A stretch of 56,561 nucleotides of DNA from Acetobacter tropicalis (GCF_001580915.1 NZ_LHZQ01000207.1:1-56561); one strand, 5' to 3'. Shown: positions 9,124 to 18,677, counted from the stretch's first letter. Numbers and translations are program-made. Notes: a model not told the origin generated them from the sequence alone.

Positions 9124-9471
9124 ATGTCCATCCGTTTTATGACCCGTGCCACGGGCTGTCTGGTTCTGGCTTTGCTGGCAGGGTGTGCGGCCCAGCCGCA
9201 GCATACTGCTTCCCGCATACCGTCACAGAGTTTTGCGCCGGGTATGGTGTCAGATGCCCCCCACCCGGATGAAAGCAAACTGACGAATGATCCCTCCGCC
9301 CCGGCCAATACGCCCTTGTGTGGCGTGGCTGCGCGGGAGGCCATTGCCGCGGCAACGCAGAATTACCCGCAGCCGCTCGGGTCCGGAAACAGTTGCGTGC
9401 AGAATGCGTGCTTCAATCCACAAACCGGCACTTATATTGCCGCAGATGGCACACCCCGCGTCTGCCGCTGA
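9124..9471 (+). CDS. Small lipoprotein, function unknown
   Basis: A 115-residue predicted lipoprotein with a basic N-terminus (MSIRFMTRATG), a hydrophobic stretch and lipobox LLAGC, so Cys at about residue 21 would be lipidated. The mature part is short, Ala/Pro-rich and has three Cys in the last 30 residues (NSCVQNAC, CR at the end), which could form disulfides in the periplasm. GGGAAGAG precedes the ATG. I do not recognise a domain. It follows xseA by 99 bases and may be co-transcribed. Confidence 0.8.
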   Translation: MSIRFMTRATGCLVLALLAGCAAQPQHTASRIPSQSFAPGMVSDAPHPDESKLTNDPSAPANTPLCGVAAREAIAAATQNYPQPLGSGNSCVQNACFNPQTGTYIAADGTPRVCR

Positions 9472-9565
9472 TGCAGCCGTAGGAGTTCGGGCTGCGCTGT
9501 GAGCGCTTTAATTGCGTGAAGCAGACTTTTCGACGCAGCGTTTTGCTGATAGGAAAGACCCAGCC

Positions 9566-9649
9566 GCGAGAGTGACGGAACGGTAGACGTAGTCGGCTCA
9601 AAATCGACCGCCGCAAGGCATAGGGGTTCGAGTCCCCTCTCTCGCACCA
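9566..9649 (+). tRNA. tRNA-Leu (anticodon CAA)
   Basis: A full class II cloverleaf: acceptor GCGAGAG (9566-9572) pairs with CTCTCGC (9639-9645), discriminator A and an encoded CCA end (9647-9649). The anticodon stem GTCGG/TCGAC encloses loop CTCAAAA with anticodon CAA at 9599-9601, which reads UUG. The T-loop reads TTCGAGT. A short extra arm precedes the T-stem, as expected for leucine. It is the only tRNA I can see in the window. Confidence 0.95.
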
Positions 9650-9683
9650 GAGCTTGTCTCACTTCCCAAGACCGGACAGGGCG

Positions 9684-10859
9684 ATGACCGTTTTAGATTC
9701 CGTAGTTTCCTCTCGTCCGGCTACGCGCCCCGCTAATCCGTGCTTTTCCTCCGGGCCATGTGCAAAGCGGCCGGGGTGGAGCGTATCTGCTCTTTCTGGC
9801 GCGCTGACAGGCCGTTCTCATCGCTCGGCAGAAGGCCGTGCGCGGCTGGGGGATGTGATAGAACGCTCCCGCACCATACTGGGCGTACCAGAAGGCTGGC
9901 GGATCGGTATTGTTCCTGCTTCTGATACGGGCGCTGTAGAAATGGCGCTGTGGTCTCTGCTGGGGCCGCGTCCGGTTGATGTCCTGGCATTTGAGAGTTT
10001 CTCTTCCCTTTGGGCGCAGGATATTGTCTCCCAGTTGAAGCTGGAGAATGCGCGTGTAATCAAGGCGGATTATGGCGCGCTGCCTGCGCTGTCTGACGTC
10101 AATTGGGCGCATGATGTTGTTCTGGCCTGGAACGGCACAACGTCAGGTGTCTGCCTGCCGTCTCCTGATGTGATTCCGGCGGAACATGACGGGCTTGTGA
10201 TCTGTGATGCCACATCTGCCGCCTTCGCCATGGATTTGCCGTGGGACAGGCTGGATGTGGTGACGTGGTCCTGGCAAAAAGCGCTTGGCGGTGAGGCAGC
10301 CCATGGGATGCTCGCCCTCTCACCCCGTGCTGTGGAACGGCTGGAGCAGTTTCAGACATCACGGCCTCTGCCCAAGATTTTCCGCCTTATGGCCAAGGGC
10401 GCGCTGATTGAAGGGATCTTCAAGGGAGATACCATCAACACACCGTCCATGCTGTGTGTGGAAGATGCGCTGGATAGCCTGAAATGGGCAGCTTCTGTTG
10501 GCGGGCTTGAAGGACTGAAAGCGCGCAGCCGGGCCAATCTGGCGGAAGTGGCAGCATGGGAAGCCAGAACGGACTGGGTTTCCTTTCTGGCAGAAAATCC
10601 GGCCGAGCGTTCTTCAACCTCCATCTGTCTGCGCATTGTGGCCCCGTGGTTTCTGGCGCTGGAACGGGCCGAGCAGATGAAGGTGGTCAAGAAAATGACC
10701 GCAGTGCTGGAAAAAGAAGGCGTGGCGTTTGACATTGCCAGCTATCGCGATGCACCGCCCGGCTTACGGATCTGGGGTGGCGCAACGGTGGAAGCCAGTG
10801 ATGTGCGCGCTCTCCTGCCCTGGCTTGACTGGGCATTTGCAGAGGTGTCTCCGGCCTGA
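9684..10859 (+). CDS. serC: Phosphoserine aminotransferase
   Basis: PLP-dependent transaminase that makes 3-phosphoserine from 3-phosphohydroxypyruvate (serine synthesis) and can serve pyridoxine synthesis. The PLP-lysine motif [16 protein letters not shown] is at about residue 198, and the N-terminal [15 protein letters not shown] is typical of the alphaproteobacterial-type SerC. An in-frame ATG at 9654 lies 5 bases past the tRNA; the start at 9684 (391 residues) is more credible, preceded by ACAGG. serA is not adjacent in the window. A terminator follows. Confidence 0.93.
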   Translation: MTVLDSVVSSRPATRPANPCFSSGPCAKRPGWSVSALSGALTGRSHRSAEGRARLGDVIERSRTILGVPEGWRIGIVPASDTGAVEMALWSLLGPRPVDVLAFESFSSLWAQDIVSQLKLENARVIKADYGALPALSDVNWAHDVVLAWNGTTSGVCLPSPDVIPAEHDGLVICDATSAAFAMDLPWDRLDVVTWSWQKALGGEAAHGMLALSPRAVERLEQFQTSRPLPKIFRLMAKGALIEGIFKGDTINTPSMLCVEDALDSLKWAASVGGLEGLKARSRANLAEVAAWEARTDWVSFLAENPAERSSTSICLRIVAPWFLALERAEQMKVVKKMTAVLEKEGVAFDIASYRDAPPGLRIWGGATVEASDVRALLPWLDWAFAEVSPA

Positions 10860-10890
10860 AAAACGCCTGAGAGAAAGACATACACTCTTG

Positions 10891-10919
10891 AAAAACCGGT
10901 CATTGTGGCCGGTTTTTTT
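10891..10919 (+). terminator. serC rho-independent terminator
   Basis: Stem AAAAACCGG/CCGGTTTTT with a 9-base loop, running into a T-tract (10913-10919), about 30 bases after the serC stop. Confidence 0.85.
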
Positions 10920-11091
10920 ATGGCATACCGCAGAACTCTGATAATGGATGGCATCCTAGAGGCTCTGTAAGCCGGAACACATATGCGTTTTTGGTTTTGC
11001 CCCTGAAACAGGGTGGACGTGCGAAGAAAATCGACGCATCGTTCGGGAACCAGCTTGAAAAAGCATAGACCCAAAAACAAAGTGCAGACTC

Positions 11092-13107
11092 ATGGTATCG
11101 TGTTCCTTGCCCCTGAAATCTGGAAAAACTGAACAGCGCACATCGTGGTGCGGACGTCTTGTGGCATCGGGCCTTCTGGCCGGGCTTCTCTCCGGCACAG
11201 CGTTTGCAGCACCGGCGCCAGCTTCCATGCCGCCATCTGATCCGCTTACGGTGCAGACAGGCACGGATATTCCAGCAAAGGTTGCCTTCCCTGTTGCCGA
11301 ACAGCAGCGCGATTACATCAAGCGTGTTGCCATGGTGCCAATGCGAGATGGCGTGAAGCTTTATACGGTTATTGTTATTCCCAAGAATGTGCGAAATGCC
11401 CCCATTCTGCTGACCCGTACGCCTTATAACGCCAAAGAGCGGGCAAACCGTACGCCAGATGCACTGACCATGCGGGAACTGCTGCCGCAAGGGGATGATG
11501 TCTTTGTAGAAGGCGGCTACATCCGCGTGTTTCAGGATATTCGCGGGAAATATGGCTCGGAGGGCGATTATGTAATGACCCGCCCGCCCCGTGGCCCGCT
11601 GAACCCCACAAAAACGGATGAAACCACGGATGCGTGGGACACCATAGACTGGCTGGTGCATAACGTTTCGGAAAGTAATGGCCGTGTGGGGATGACCGGA
11701 TCATCCTACGAAGGGTTTACGGTTGTTATGGCGTTGCTGGACCCGCATCCCGCGCTGAAAGTCGCGGCACCTGAAAGCCCGATGGTGGACGGCTGGATGG
11801 GGGATGACTGGTTCCATTACGGTGCTTTCCGGCAAGGCACGTTTGATTATTTCACCTCGCAGATGACCGTCAGAGGAAGCGGGGATTCCATTCCGCGTAA
11901 AGATGCTGACGATTATACCAATTTTCTGAAAGCAGGCTCTGCCGGAAACTTTGCGACACAGGCGGGGCTGGACCAGTATCCGTTCTGGCAACGGATGCAT
12001 GCCCACCCGGCTTATGATGCCTTCTGGCAGGGGCAGGCGCTGGATAAACTTCTAGCCCAGAAAAAACCCACTGTGCCCATGTTGTGGGAGCAAGGGCTGT
12101 GGGATCAGGAAGATATGTGGGGGGCCATTCACACATGGCAGGCCTTGAAGGATGCAGATGTCAAAGCCCCCAATACGCTGGTCATGGGGCCGTGGCGGCA
12201 TAGTGGCGTCAATTACAATGGTTCAGAACTCGGCCCACTGTCTTTTGAGGGGGATACCGCGCACCAGTATCGGAAAGATGTGTTCCGTCCGTTCTTTGAT
12301 GAATATCTTAAGCCGGGCAGCGCATCCGTGCATTTGCCCGATGCCATCATTTACAATACGGGTGACCAGAAATGGGATTATTATCGTTCCTGGCCGTCAG
12401 TTTGTGAAACTGAATGCACAAATAAACTGACCCCTCTTTTTCTGGCCAGTGGGCATAGCCTGAGCTTTACGCATCCGGACAAGGATGACGCAGACAGCTA
12501 TGTCTCTGACCCCGCACACCCTGTTCCCTTTCTGGCTCGGCCATTTGCATTTTCCATGGGGCCGCGCTGGAAAAGCTGGCTGGTGCAGGATCAGCGGGAA
12601 GCGGAATCCCGCCCTGATGTGCTGACTTATGAAACAGAAGAACTTGATGCGCCTGTGCGTGTCAGTGGTGTGCCGGTAGCGGATCTTTTTGCGGCAACAA
12701 CGGGCACGGATTCAGATTGGGTGGTCAAGTTGATAGATGTTCAACCAGCCGCTACGCCGGATAATCCTAAAATGGGTGGGTATGAACTGCCTGTTTCGAT
12801 GGACATTTTCCGTGGCCGGTATCGTGCCAGTTTTGAAAAACCGGAAGCCATACAGCCCAATACCACGCAGCATTATCATTTTACGTTGCCAGCAGTGAAC
12901 CATGTGTTTGCCAAGGGCCACCGTATTATGGTGCAGATCCAGTCTTCCTGGTTCCCGTTGTATGACCGTAACCCTCAGAAGTTTGTGCCAAACATTTTTG
13001 ACGCCAAAGCCGAGGATTATACGGTTGCTACTCAGAGTATCCATCATGGAGGAAATGCCTCAACGGCCATTCTGCTGCCCGTTGTGAAGGTTGATCAGAA
13101 CCCGTAA
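11092..13107 (+). CDS. Secreted CocE/NonD family hydrolase (X-Pro dipeptidyl-peptidase-like)
   Basis: Serine alpha/beta hydrolase of the family that includes cocaine esterase, glutaryl-7-ACA acylase and alpha-amino acid ester hydrolase. The nucleophile elbow is GMTGSSYEGF (about residue 200). The C-terminal jelly-roll domain starts near LDAPVRVSGVPVADLFAAT. A signal peptide is visible (LVASGLLAGLLSGTAFA then APAP), so the enzyme should be periplasmic or secreted. Length 671 residues is usual. No clear ribosome binding site precedes ATG 11092. Substrate cannot be assigned from sequence alone. Confidence 0.9.
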   Translation: MVSCSLPLKSGKTEQRTSWCGRLVASGLLAGLLSGTAFAAPAPASMPPSDPLTVQTGTDIPAKVAFPVAEQQRDYIKRVAMVPMRDGVKLYTVIVIPKNVRNAPILLTRTPYNAKERANRTPDALTMRELLPQGDDVFVEGGYIRVFQDIRGKYGSEGDYVMTRPPRGPLNPTKTDETTDAWDTIDWLVHNVSESNGRVGMTGSSYEGFTVVMALLDPHPALKVAAPESPMVDGWMGDDWFHYGAFRQGTFDYFTSQMTVRGSGDSIPRKDADDYTNFLKAGSAGNFATQAGLDQYPFWQRMHAHPAYDAFWQGQALDKLLAQKKPTVPMLWEQGLWDQEDMWGAIHTWQALKDADVKAPNTLVMGPWRHSGVNYNGSELGPLSFEGDTAHQYRKDVFRPFFDEYLKPGSASVHLPDAIIYNTGDQKWDYYRSWPSVCETECTNKLTPLFLASGHSLSFTHPDKDDADSYVSDPAHPVPFLARPFAFSMGPRWKSWLVQDQREAESRPDVLTYETEELDAPVRVSGVPVADLFAATTGTDSDWVVKLIDVQPAATPDNPKMGGYELPVSMDIFRGRYRASFEKPEAIQPNTTQHYHFTLPAVNHVFAKGHRIMVQIQSSWFPLYDRNPQKFVPNIFDAKAEDYTVATQSIHHGGNASTAILLPVVKVDQNP

Positions 13108-13157
13108 AAAGAGTTCTAAATAAAATCATGTGATTTTCAAGAACCAGTTTTTCGGGA

Positions 13158-13188
13158 ACAAGGCGCATCAGGCTCTGGTGCGCCTTGT
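13158..13188 (+). terminator. Strong hairpin after the CocE-type hydrolase
   Basis: Stem ACAAGGCGCA/TGCGCCTTGT (10 bp, perfect) with an inner CAG/CTG stem, 50 bases after the hydrolase stop. It lacks a good T-tract, so it may be a transcript-end stabiliser instead of an intrinsic terminator. Confidence 0.5.
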
Positions 13189-13226
13189 GTTGTATCTGAG
13201 AGACGGTTTTGCACGGAGACGAGAAA

Positions 13227-14033
13227 ATGACCAAAGCGACAGCTCATATGGACCGGATGACAGCGGCAGAAATGCGGGAGGCCGTTGTCCGTAACCCTGT
13301 TATTCTTTTGCCGCTTGGCAGTTTTGAAGATCAGGGCCCGCATATGCCCATGGGCGACTATCTTCTGGCGGACGCGGTAGCCGAACGTATTGCCCTGGAA
13401 GCGACACAGGCAGGGCATGAAACTTATGTTGCTCCGGTTCTCCCCTTTGGTGGTGCAGATTTTTTTGGATATATGCCTGGTGGTATTGCTCTTTCTCAAA
13501 CCACACTTCAGGCTGTCCTGTCAGATATGCTTGAAAGTCTGCTGCGCCATGGCTTGACGCGTCTTGTTATTCTGAACGGGCATGGCGGAAATTGCACCAT
13601 GATCCATGATGTGACGCATAGCATTATGAGGAAAAGTGGCGTGATTATTCCCAGCTTTTACCTCTGGCGTGTGGCTGCAACAATAATGCCGCATATCATG
13701 GGTAAGGAAAAAGCGGCCTTGTCTGGTAGCCATGGCGCGAACCCTTTGACCAGTATCGGTATGCATCTGCTGCCAGAGTGCATCAAACTGGAACGCCTGA
13801 TTACGCCGGATTCAGGAAAAACAGCGTGGGGTTTAAAAGTTGTTGATTTTGGAATGGTTGATCTAAACGGGGTTCCGGTTTCCATTCCCCTGGAAGGGGA
13901 TAGCACAGCAACGCAGGGTGTCGGGAAAGGGAATCCTCATTTGTGCTCGGCTGAAGATGGTGAAAGGTTGACCGCAAAATTGGTAGAATACGGTGTACAG
14001 CTTGTGGAGCATGTCATTAAGAGAGCCTCCTGA
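13227..14033 (+). CDS. Creatininase family amidohydrolase
   Basis: Metal-dependent amidohydrolase fold shared by creatininase, MftE and Fapy deformylase. The metal-site region reads GSFEDQGPHMPMGD (about residues 31-44) where creatininase has E-Q-H-G-P-H, so the usual His ligand two residues after the Glu is Gln here. The second region is LNGHGGN (about 118). Length 268 residues is normal. ATG 13227 is preferred over the TTG at 13209. The neighbour is the CocE-type hydrolase, on the same strand. Substrate is unknown; creatinine is unlikely without other creatine genes. Confidence 0.85.
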   Translation: MTKATAHMDRMTAAEMREAVVRNPVILLPLGSFEDQGPHMPMGDYLLADAVAERIALEATQAGHETYVAPVLPFGGADFFGYMPGGIALSQTTLQAVLSDMLESLLRHGLTRLVILNGHGGNCTMIHDVTHSIMRKSGVIIPSFYLWRVAATIMPHIMGKEKAALSGSHGANPLTSIGMHLLPECIKLERLITPDSGKTAWGLKVVDFGMVDLNGVPVSIPLEGDSTATQGVGKGNPHLCSAEDGERLTAKLVEYGVQLVEHVIKRAS

Positions 14034-14078
14034 AAAAAAGATTTCAAGAAAGATATTTTCAATATTTGAAGAATGTCA

Positions 14079-14105
14079 AAAGGCGGCAGATAACCTGCCG
14101 CCTTT
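14079..14105. terminator. Bidirectional terminator between creatininase-family gene and aldehyde dehydrogenase
   Basis: Stem AAAGGCGGCAG/CTGCCGCCTTT (11 bp, perfect) with loop ATAAC lies between two convergent genes. A-rich and T-rich flanks on both sides suit termination in either direction. Confidence 0.8.
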
Positions 14106-14129
14106 GTGTTGATAACCTGTTACAGCCAA

Positions 14130-15521
14130 TCAGGCGGGTGCATCAATTGGCACGACGTTGATCAGCTTTTTGTTTACAAATTCTTCAATGCCCATCATGG
14201 CCAGTTCCCGCCCATAGCCTGAGCGTTTTATACCCCCAAACGGCAGGTCCGGTCGGGTCCATGTGGGGTGATTGACATATACCATGCCAGTGCTGATGCG
14301 TTTAGCAACATCCACCCCGCGTTCCGTATTTTGCGTGAAGACAGAACCACCCAATCCGTATGGGTTGTCATTTGCTAGGGCAATGGCTTCGTCTTCATCC
14401 TTCACCCGGAAGAACAGGGCAACGGGACCAAAAAATTCCTGATAAAATGCAGGATTATCTTTTGTGATGTCTGTCAGGATGGTGGTCTGAACAAACGCGC
14501 CCTTGTTTGGCGGAGCAGGGCCAACCCTGTGGGCAGTCGCACCGTGTTTAACAGCGTCTTCCACCTGCTCGTTCAACTGGTCCGCCGCACTCTGGGAGGA
14601 CATGGGAGGCACGCCTGTGGCATCATCAGACGGATCACCAGGAGAAAGCTTGGCCAGTTCTTCGCTAAAGCGTTTGAAGAACGTATCGGCAATCTTATCA
14701 ACTACAATAATGCGTTTTGCAGCCACACAGCATTGGCCGCCATTATTCATACGGCCCCACACCGCCCACTTGACCGATTTTTCAAGGTCAGCATCTTCCA
14801 GCACAATAAAGGCATCGCTGCCGCCAAGCTCCATGGTGGTTTTTTTCAGGTTCTTGCCGGCCTGCGCCGCAACTTTGGCCCCCGCACCTTCACTACCCGT
14901 CAGGGCAATGCCCTGCACGCGTGGGTCATCAATCAGGGTTTCAAGCTGCTCGCGTGTGGCAAACAGGTTAGTGTAAAGCCCTGCCGGAGCACCAGCATCA
15001 TGGAACAGTTTTTCAAATGCGGCCGCTGCCTGAGGAACAATGGAGGCGTGTTTGACCACCACAACATTCCCGGCCATCAGATGCGGCCCCGCTACGCGGG
15101 CAAGCTGATAGTAAGGAAAGTTCCACGGTTCAATGGCCAGAATAATGCCTAAGGGCTGGCTGACCACCATGGCGTCATCACCGCGTTCTGCACCGCCGGG
15201 CACTTTTTGCGGAGCTAGGAATTTTTCTGAATTCTGGGCGTAGTAATCAAGAATATCGGCAGAAAGGTCCACTTCTGCTTCGGCCTCACGCTTGAGTTTT
15301 CCCATTTCAAGCGTGAGGAGTTTTGCATAATCCTCCTTCTGCTCACGCAGCAGGGACGCAGCCCGGGCAATAATTTTGGCCCGGTCTGCAAAGGAGGTCT
15401 GAGCCCAGATTTTGTAAGTGGTCTCCGCCTGATCCAGAAGGGTTTGAAGTTCTCCGTCTTTCAGATCAGGAAAGGTAGCGATCGTCTCATTGGTGTATGG
15501 ATTAACAGTCTTGTAAGCCAT
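14130..15521 (-). CDS. NAD(P)-dependent succinate-semialdehyde/aldehyde dehydrogenase
   Basis: Aldehyde dehydrogenase superfamily enzyme of 463 residues that oxidises an aldehyde to an acid. It has EPWNFPYYQLAR (about residue 132), the general-base Glu in TTMELGGSDAF (about 230) and the catalytic Cys in NNGGQCCVAAKR (about 264). The short N-terminus and the NPYTNE opening resemble the succinate-semialdehyde dehydrogenase (GabD/Sad) branch. It lies 32 bases downstream of an alcohol dehydrogenase on the same strand, so the pair could convert an alcohol to an acid with two NAD(P)+. In acetic acid bacteria acetaldehyde is a plausible alternative substrate. Confidence 0.9.
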   Translation of the reverse strand: MAYKTVNPYTNETIATFPDLKDGELQTLLDQAETTYKIWAQTSFADRAKIIARAASLLREQKEDYAKLLTLEMGKLKREAEAEVDLSADILDYYAQNSEKFLAPQKVPGGAERGDDAMVVSQPLGIILAIEPWNFPYYQLARVAGPHLMAGNVVVVKHASIVPQAAAAFEKLFHDAGAPAGLYTNLFATREQLETLIDDPRVQGIALTGSEGAGAKVAAQAGKNLKKTTMELGGSDAFIVLEDADLEKSVKWAVWGRMNNGGQCCVAAKRIIVVDKIADTFFKRFSEELAKLSPGDPSDDATGVPPMSSQSAADQLNEQVEDAVKHGATAHRVGPAPPNKGAFVQTTILTDITKDNPAFYQEFFGPVALFFRVKDEDEAIALANDNPYGLGGSVFTQNTERGVDVAKRISTGMVYVNHPTWTRPDLPFGGIKRSGYGRELAMMGIEEFVNKKLINVVPIDAPA

Positions 15522-15553
15522 TTCCAGAGCCTTTCGGTTCCCCTTGACGGAGA

Positions 15554-16582
15554 TCAGGCGCGAAAGTCGATCACGATACGGCCTTCGACCTTTCCCTCCT
15601 CAAGGCGTGTGAAAATATTGTTTATGTTCTCCAGCCTGTCGGTCTGGGTCACGGAAGTCACTTTGCCCTCTGCAAAGAAGGAGAGAGCTTCAATCATATC
15701 AAGCCGGGTCCCCACAATGGATCCGCGAATGGTGGTGCCTTTCATCACCATATCGAAGATCGAAATTGGGAAATCTCCCGGCGGCAGTCCGTTCAGAACC
15801 AGCGTGCCCCCTGCCCGCACATAACCCATTGCCTGTGAAAAGGCTTTTGTGGAAACAGCGGTAATCAGGCCGCCATGCACACCCCCAACCTCTTTCTGGA
15901 TGAAGGCGGCGGGATCTGTCGTCCTGGCATTAACGGTCAGAGCTGCACCAAGTTTCCGGGCGGTAGCCAGTTTTTGATCATCAATATCAACCGCAATCAC
16001 ATTCAGGCCCATGGCCACGCCATATTGCACGGCCATCTGGCCCAGGCCGCCCACACCAGAAATGGCAACCCAGTTGCCAGCTTTGGTGTCTGTCATTTTC
16101 AGACCTTTATACACCGTCAGCCCAGCGCACAGCACCGGCGCGACTTTCACGGGGTCTATCCCCTTGGGTAGGCGGGCAACATAGTTGGGGTCTGCCACCA
16201 CATATTCGGCAAAGCAGCCGTTTACGGAATAGCCGGTTTCCTGCTGTTTGGCGCACAGGGTTTCCCATCCGCCCAGACAATGTTCGCAATGGCCGCAGGC
16301 GGAGTAAAGCCACGGCACGCCAACTTCATCCCCCTCCTTCACCCAGGTTACGTTGCTGCCAACCTTGGTAACGACGCCTACACCTTCATGGCCCGGAATA
16401 AAGGGAACGGTAGGTTTTTTGGGCCAGTCGCCGCTCGCGGCATGCAGGTCTGTATGGCAAACACCGCAGGCCGTCATTTTTACCAGAATCTGGTCTGGCC
16501 GGATGTCGGGAATGTCCAGTTCTTCAATAGTCAGCGGTTTGCCGAATTCATGAACAACAGCGGCTTTCATTTTTCCTGACAT
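15554..16582 (-). CDS. adhP: Zinc-dependent alcohol dehydrogenase (AdhP type)
   Basis: Cytosolic medium-chain NAD-dependent alcohol dehydrogenase. Catalytic zinc ligands are in ACGVCHTDLH (about residue 38) and GHEGVGVV (about 65). The structural zinc site has the four-Cys cluster CGHCEHCLGGWETLC (about 97-111), and the Rossmann motif is GVGGLGQMAVQYG (about 178). Length 342 residues fits AdhP. ATG 16582 follows AAGGAACC; an alternative ATG is at 16570. It is co-oriented with and 32 bases before the aldehyde dehydrogenase. Confidence 0.93.
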   Translation of the reverse strand: MSGKMKAAVVHEFGKPLTIEELDIPDIRPDQILVKMTACGVCHTDLHAASGDWPKKPTVPFIPGHEGVGVVTKVGSNVTWVKEGDEVGVPWLYSACGHCEHCLGGWETLCAKQQETGYSVNGCFAEYVVADPNYVARLPKGIDPVKVAPVLCAGLTVYKGLKMTDTKAGNWVAISGVGGLGQMAVQYGVAMGLNVIAVDIDDQKLATARKLGAALTVNARTTDPAAFIQKEVGGVHGGLITAVSTKAFSQAMGYVRAGGTLVLNGLPPGDFPISIFDMVMKGTTIRGSIVGTRLDMIEALSFFAEGKVTSVTQTDRLENINNIFTRLEEGKVEGRIVIDFRA

Positions 16583-17189
16583 GGTTCCTTAACTTTCATT
16601 CTTTATCTTATTCTTACAGGCCACCTGCGGGGCAGGCAGAGGCCCTCCCTGCCGGTTTTTGGCTGGAAGAACAAGAGGGGGCTTTCGGGCTAAGAGATTG
16701 AAAAGCATGAATTCTACAGCCCTTGTGGTTGAAAGATCGTGTTGGCCCGCCAACTGCCAGGAACGGTGTGGAAAGTCAGTTGGCGTGGTCGGTTCCGGGC
16801 TTCTGGCGCGTGAAGGTTCTCTGTGGTCGGGTGGATGCTTTAACGTCAGGCTTCCAACTGGTTTTTCAGCCTCAGAAAAAACCACCACACACCTCTTATC
16901 CCGGCGGCGTTTCTGCGCAGTCATTCACTCTGAGCGATACAGATGCTTCTGCGGCTTCTGGTGTTTTTCACGCTGTTTTGGAGACCATGGCTCCTATTCA
17001 ACTCTATCTCTTTCTGAATTACGCCGGTCCATGCAAAAAGCTGAATTGACCTGTGTCAAAAAAAGCCACGTTTCCTTTCTAGGGCAGACATGACTTATAG
17101 AAAGCCTTGTTTTGAAAAGAGATTTCCTGCCCCTGAAACAAAGATTTCATGGTTGCCATGAACCGGCAGGAAGAGCAGAGGACAGCTTG
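16583..17189. other. Long intergenic region between divergent adhP and mannitol dehydrogenase genes
   Basis: About 600 bases separate two divergent genes. Three frames are open for more than 100 codons here (for example 16659-17093 on plus), but the products are Cys/Arg/Ser-rich, low in any recognisable pattern and mutually overlapping, so I do not call them genes. The region must hold both promoters. A TTGAC-CTGT-GTCAA inverted repeat lies at 17046-17059. Confidence 0.5.
17046..17059. promoter_or_regulatory. Candidate operator upstream of mannitol dehydrogenase gene
   Basis: A perfect inverted repeat TTGAC-CTGT-GTCAA lies 130 bases before the dehydrogenase start. The symmetry and position suit a regulator binding site, but no regulator gene is nearby and short palindromes also occur by chance. 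Confidence 0.25.
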
Positions 17190-18662
17190 ATGGAACTGAG
17201 TGTAAAGACCCTGGGTAATCTGCCCGCAACGGTCGTGATGTCAGATTATGACCGCAGCGCGGTGCGGCCGGGCATTGTGCATTTGAGCGTCGGCAATTTT
17301 CATCGCGCTCATCAGGCTGTGTATGTTGATCGTGTTCTCGCTCTGCCCGAACAGGGCGGCTGGGGAATTGTTGGTGTCGGTCTGCTGGATACACCCGCAG
17401 AAGCAGCGAAGGCTGCGGCATTGCAGGCGCAGGACGGTCTTTACACTCTTACGGAATGCCCGGCGGATAAACCGGATGTGGTGCGGGTGATCAAGTCCCT
17501 GGTGGAGTATGTTCACGCCCCGGCGGATCGGGCTGCGGCCATCCGTCGTCTGGCTGATCCGGCTATCCGGGTGGTCACCATGACCATTACGGAAGGCGGC
17601 TATTATATGGATGAAGCTAGACAGTTCATGCCCAGCCATCCCGATATGGTGGAGGATCTGGCACGGCAGGTTCCCCACTCTGCTTTTGGTGTCATGGCGG
17701 AAGCCCTGCGGTTACGGCGCGAAGCTGGCATTGTGCCGTTTACCGTATTGTCGTGCGATAATGTGCCTCATAACGGGCATGTGGCGCGCAAGGCTCTGGT
17801 GGGCTGGGCCGAACAGCGGGATAAAGATCTGGCTGGCTGGATCAGCCAGAACGTGGCGTTTCCTTCCTGCATGGTTGATCGTATCACGCCCGCTGTGCGG
17901 GAAGCTGATATTCAGCGTCTGGATGCCGCAAGCGGCATAGAAGATCGCGCTCCGGTTTATTGTGAAGATTTTATTCAGTGGGTGGTGGAAGATACGTTTC
18001 CCTCAGGCCGCCCTGACTGGGAGAAAGTGGGCGTTCTGTTTACACAGGATGTTGCGCCCTATGAGCAGGTGAAACTGCGTATGCTCAACGCCACCCATTC
18101 CATGATGGCGTTGCCCGGTGTGTTGATGGGATACCGGGTTGTGAGTGATGCCATGCAGGACGTCAGTCTTTACGCTCTGCTGCAACAGTTTCTGGGGTTT
18201 GATGCGGAGCCTCTTTTGCAGGCTCCTCCCGGTATGGCGTTACAGGAATACGGGGCGCTGCTGCTCTCCCGTTTCCGCAACAAGGCCATAAGTGACCAGC
18301 TTGTGCGCATTGCGTCTGATAGCGCCTCCAAGCTTCCGGTTTTTATAAGGCCTACCGCGTCAGGTGTTGTTGCGCAGGGGCGTGACGCGCGCCGGATAGC
18401 CTTTTTGCTGGCCTGCTTTTGCGCCTATCTGGCAGGGCGGGATGAAAAGGGTGCTGCGTATGATGTGCTGGAACCGCACCTGACAGAGGAGGATAAAAAG
18501 CTGGCATTTGATGCTGATCCAGCCAAGGCATTGGAGATGAGTGTTTTCTCTGGCTGGGATCTGGAAAAATCAGATGCGTTTGTCACGCAGTTTGTAGAAA
18601 TGCGGCAGGCCCTTAAAGCACAGGGTGTTCGGAAAACCCTCGAAACCGGCGTTCTGGCCTGA
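17190..18662 (+). CDS. Mannitol dehydrogenase family protein (long-chain polyol dehydrogenase)
   Basis: Zinc-independent long-chain polyol dehydrogenase of 490 residues that interconverts a polyol and a ketose with NAD(P). Family marks are HLSVGNFHRAHQAVYVDRV (about residue 29), SCDNVPHNG (about 190) and the catalytic lysine motif VKLRMLNATHS (about 292). Substrates in this family include mannitol, arabinitol and fructuronate; sequence reading cannot choose. The open frame extends to a TTG at 17112, but ATG 17190 is preferred because GAGGA precedes it and the family starts near here. The gene converges on zwf with only 15 bases between stops. Confidence 0.92.
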   Translation: MELSVKTLGNLPATVVMSDYDRSAVRPGIVHLSVGNFHRAHQAVYVDRVLALPEQGGWGIVGVGLLDTPAEAAKAAALQAQDGLYTLTECPADKPDVVRVIKSLVEYVHAPADRAAAIRRLADPAIRVVTMTITEGGYYMDEARQFMPSHPDMVEDLARQVPHSAFGVMAEALRLRREAGIVPFTVLSCDNVPHNGHVARKALVGWAEQRDKDLAGWISQNVAFPSCMVDRITPAVREADIQRLDAASGIEDRAPVYCEDFIQWVVEDTFPSGRPDWEKVGVLFTQDVAPYEQVKLRMLNATHSMMALPGVLMGYRVVSDAMQDVSLYALLQQFLGFDAEPLLQAPPGMALQEYGALLLSRFRNKAISDQLVRIASDSASKLPVFIRPTASGVVAQGRDARRIAFLLACFCAYLAGRDEKGAAYDVLEPHLTEEDKKLAFDADPAKALEMSVFSGWDLEKSDAFVTQFVEMRQALKAQGVRKTLETGVLA

Positions 18663-18677
18663 GGGTTTCTTTTGGCC

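Noticed and set aside
13111-13146. GTTC/GAAC pair with AAATCA/TGATTT arms after the CocE-type gene as an SOS site
   Set aside because: The half-sites are inverted and far apart; it is better seen as an AT-rich hairpin.
16659-17093. 144-codon plus-strand frame in the adhP/mannitol dehydrogenase gap
   Set aside because: Odd Cys/Arg/Ser-rich product, overlapped by other frames of similar length, no ribosome binding site.
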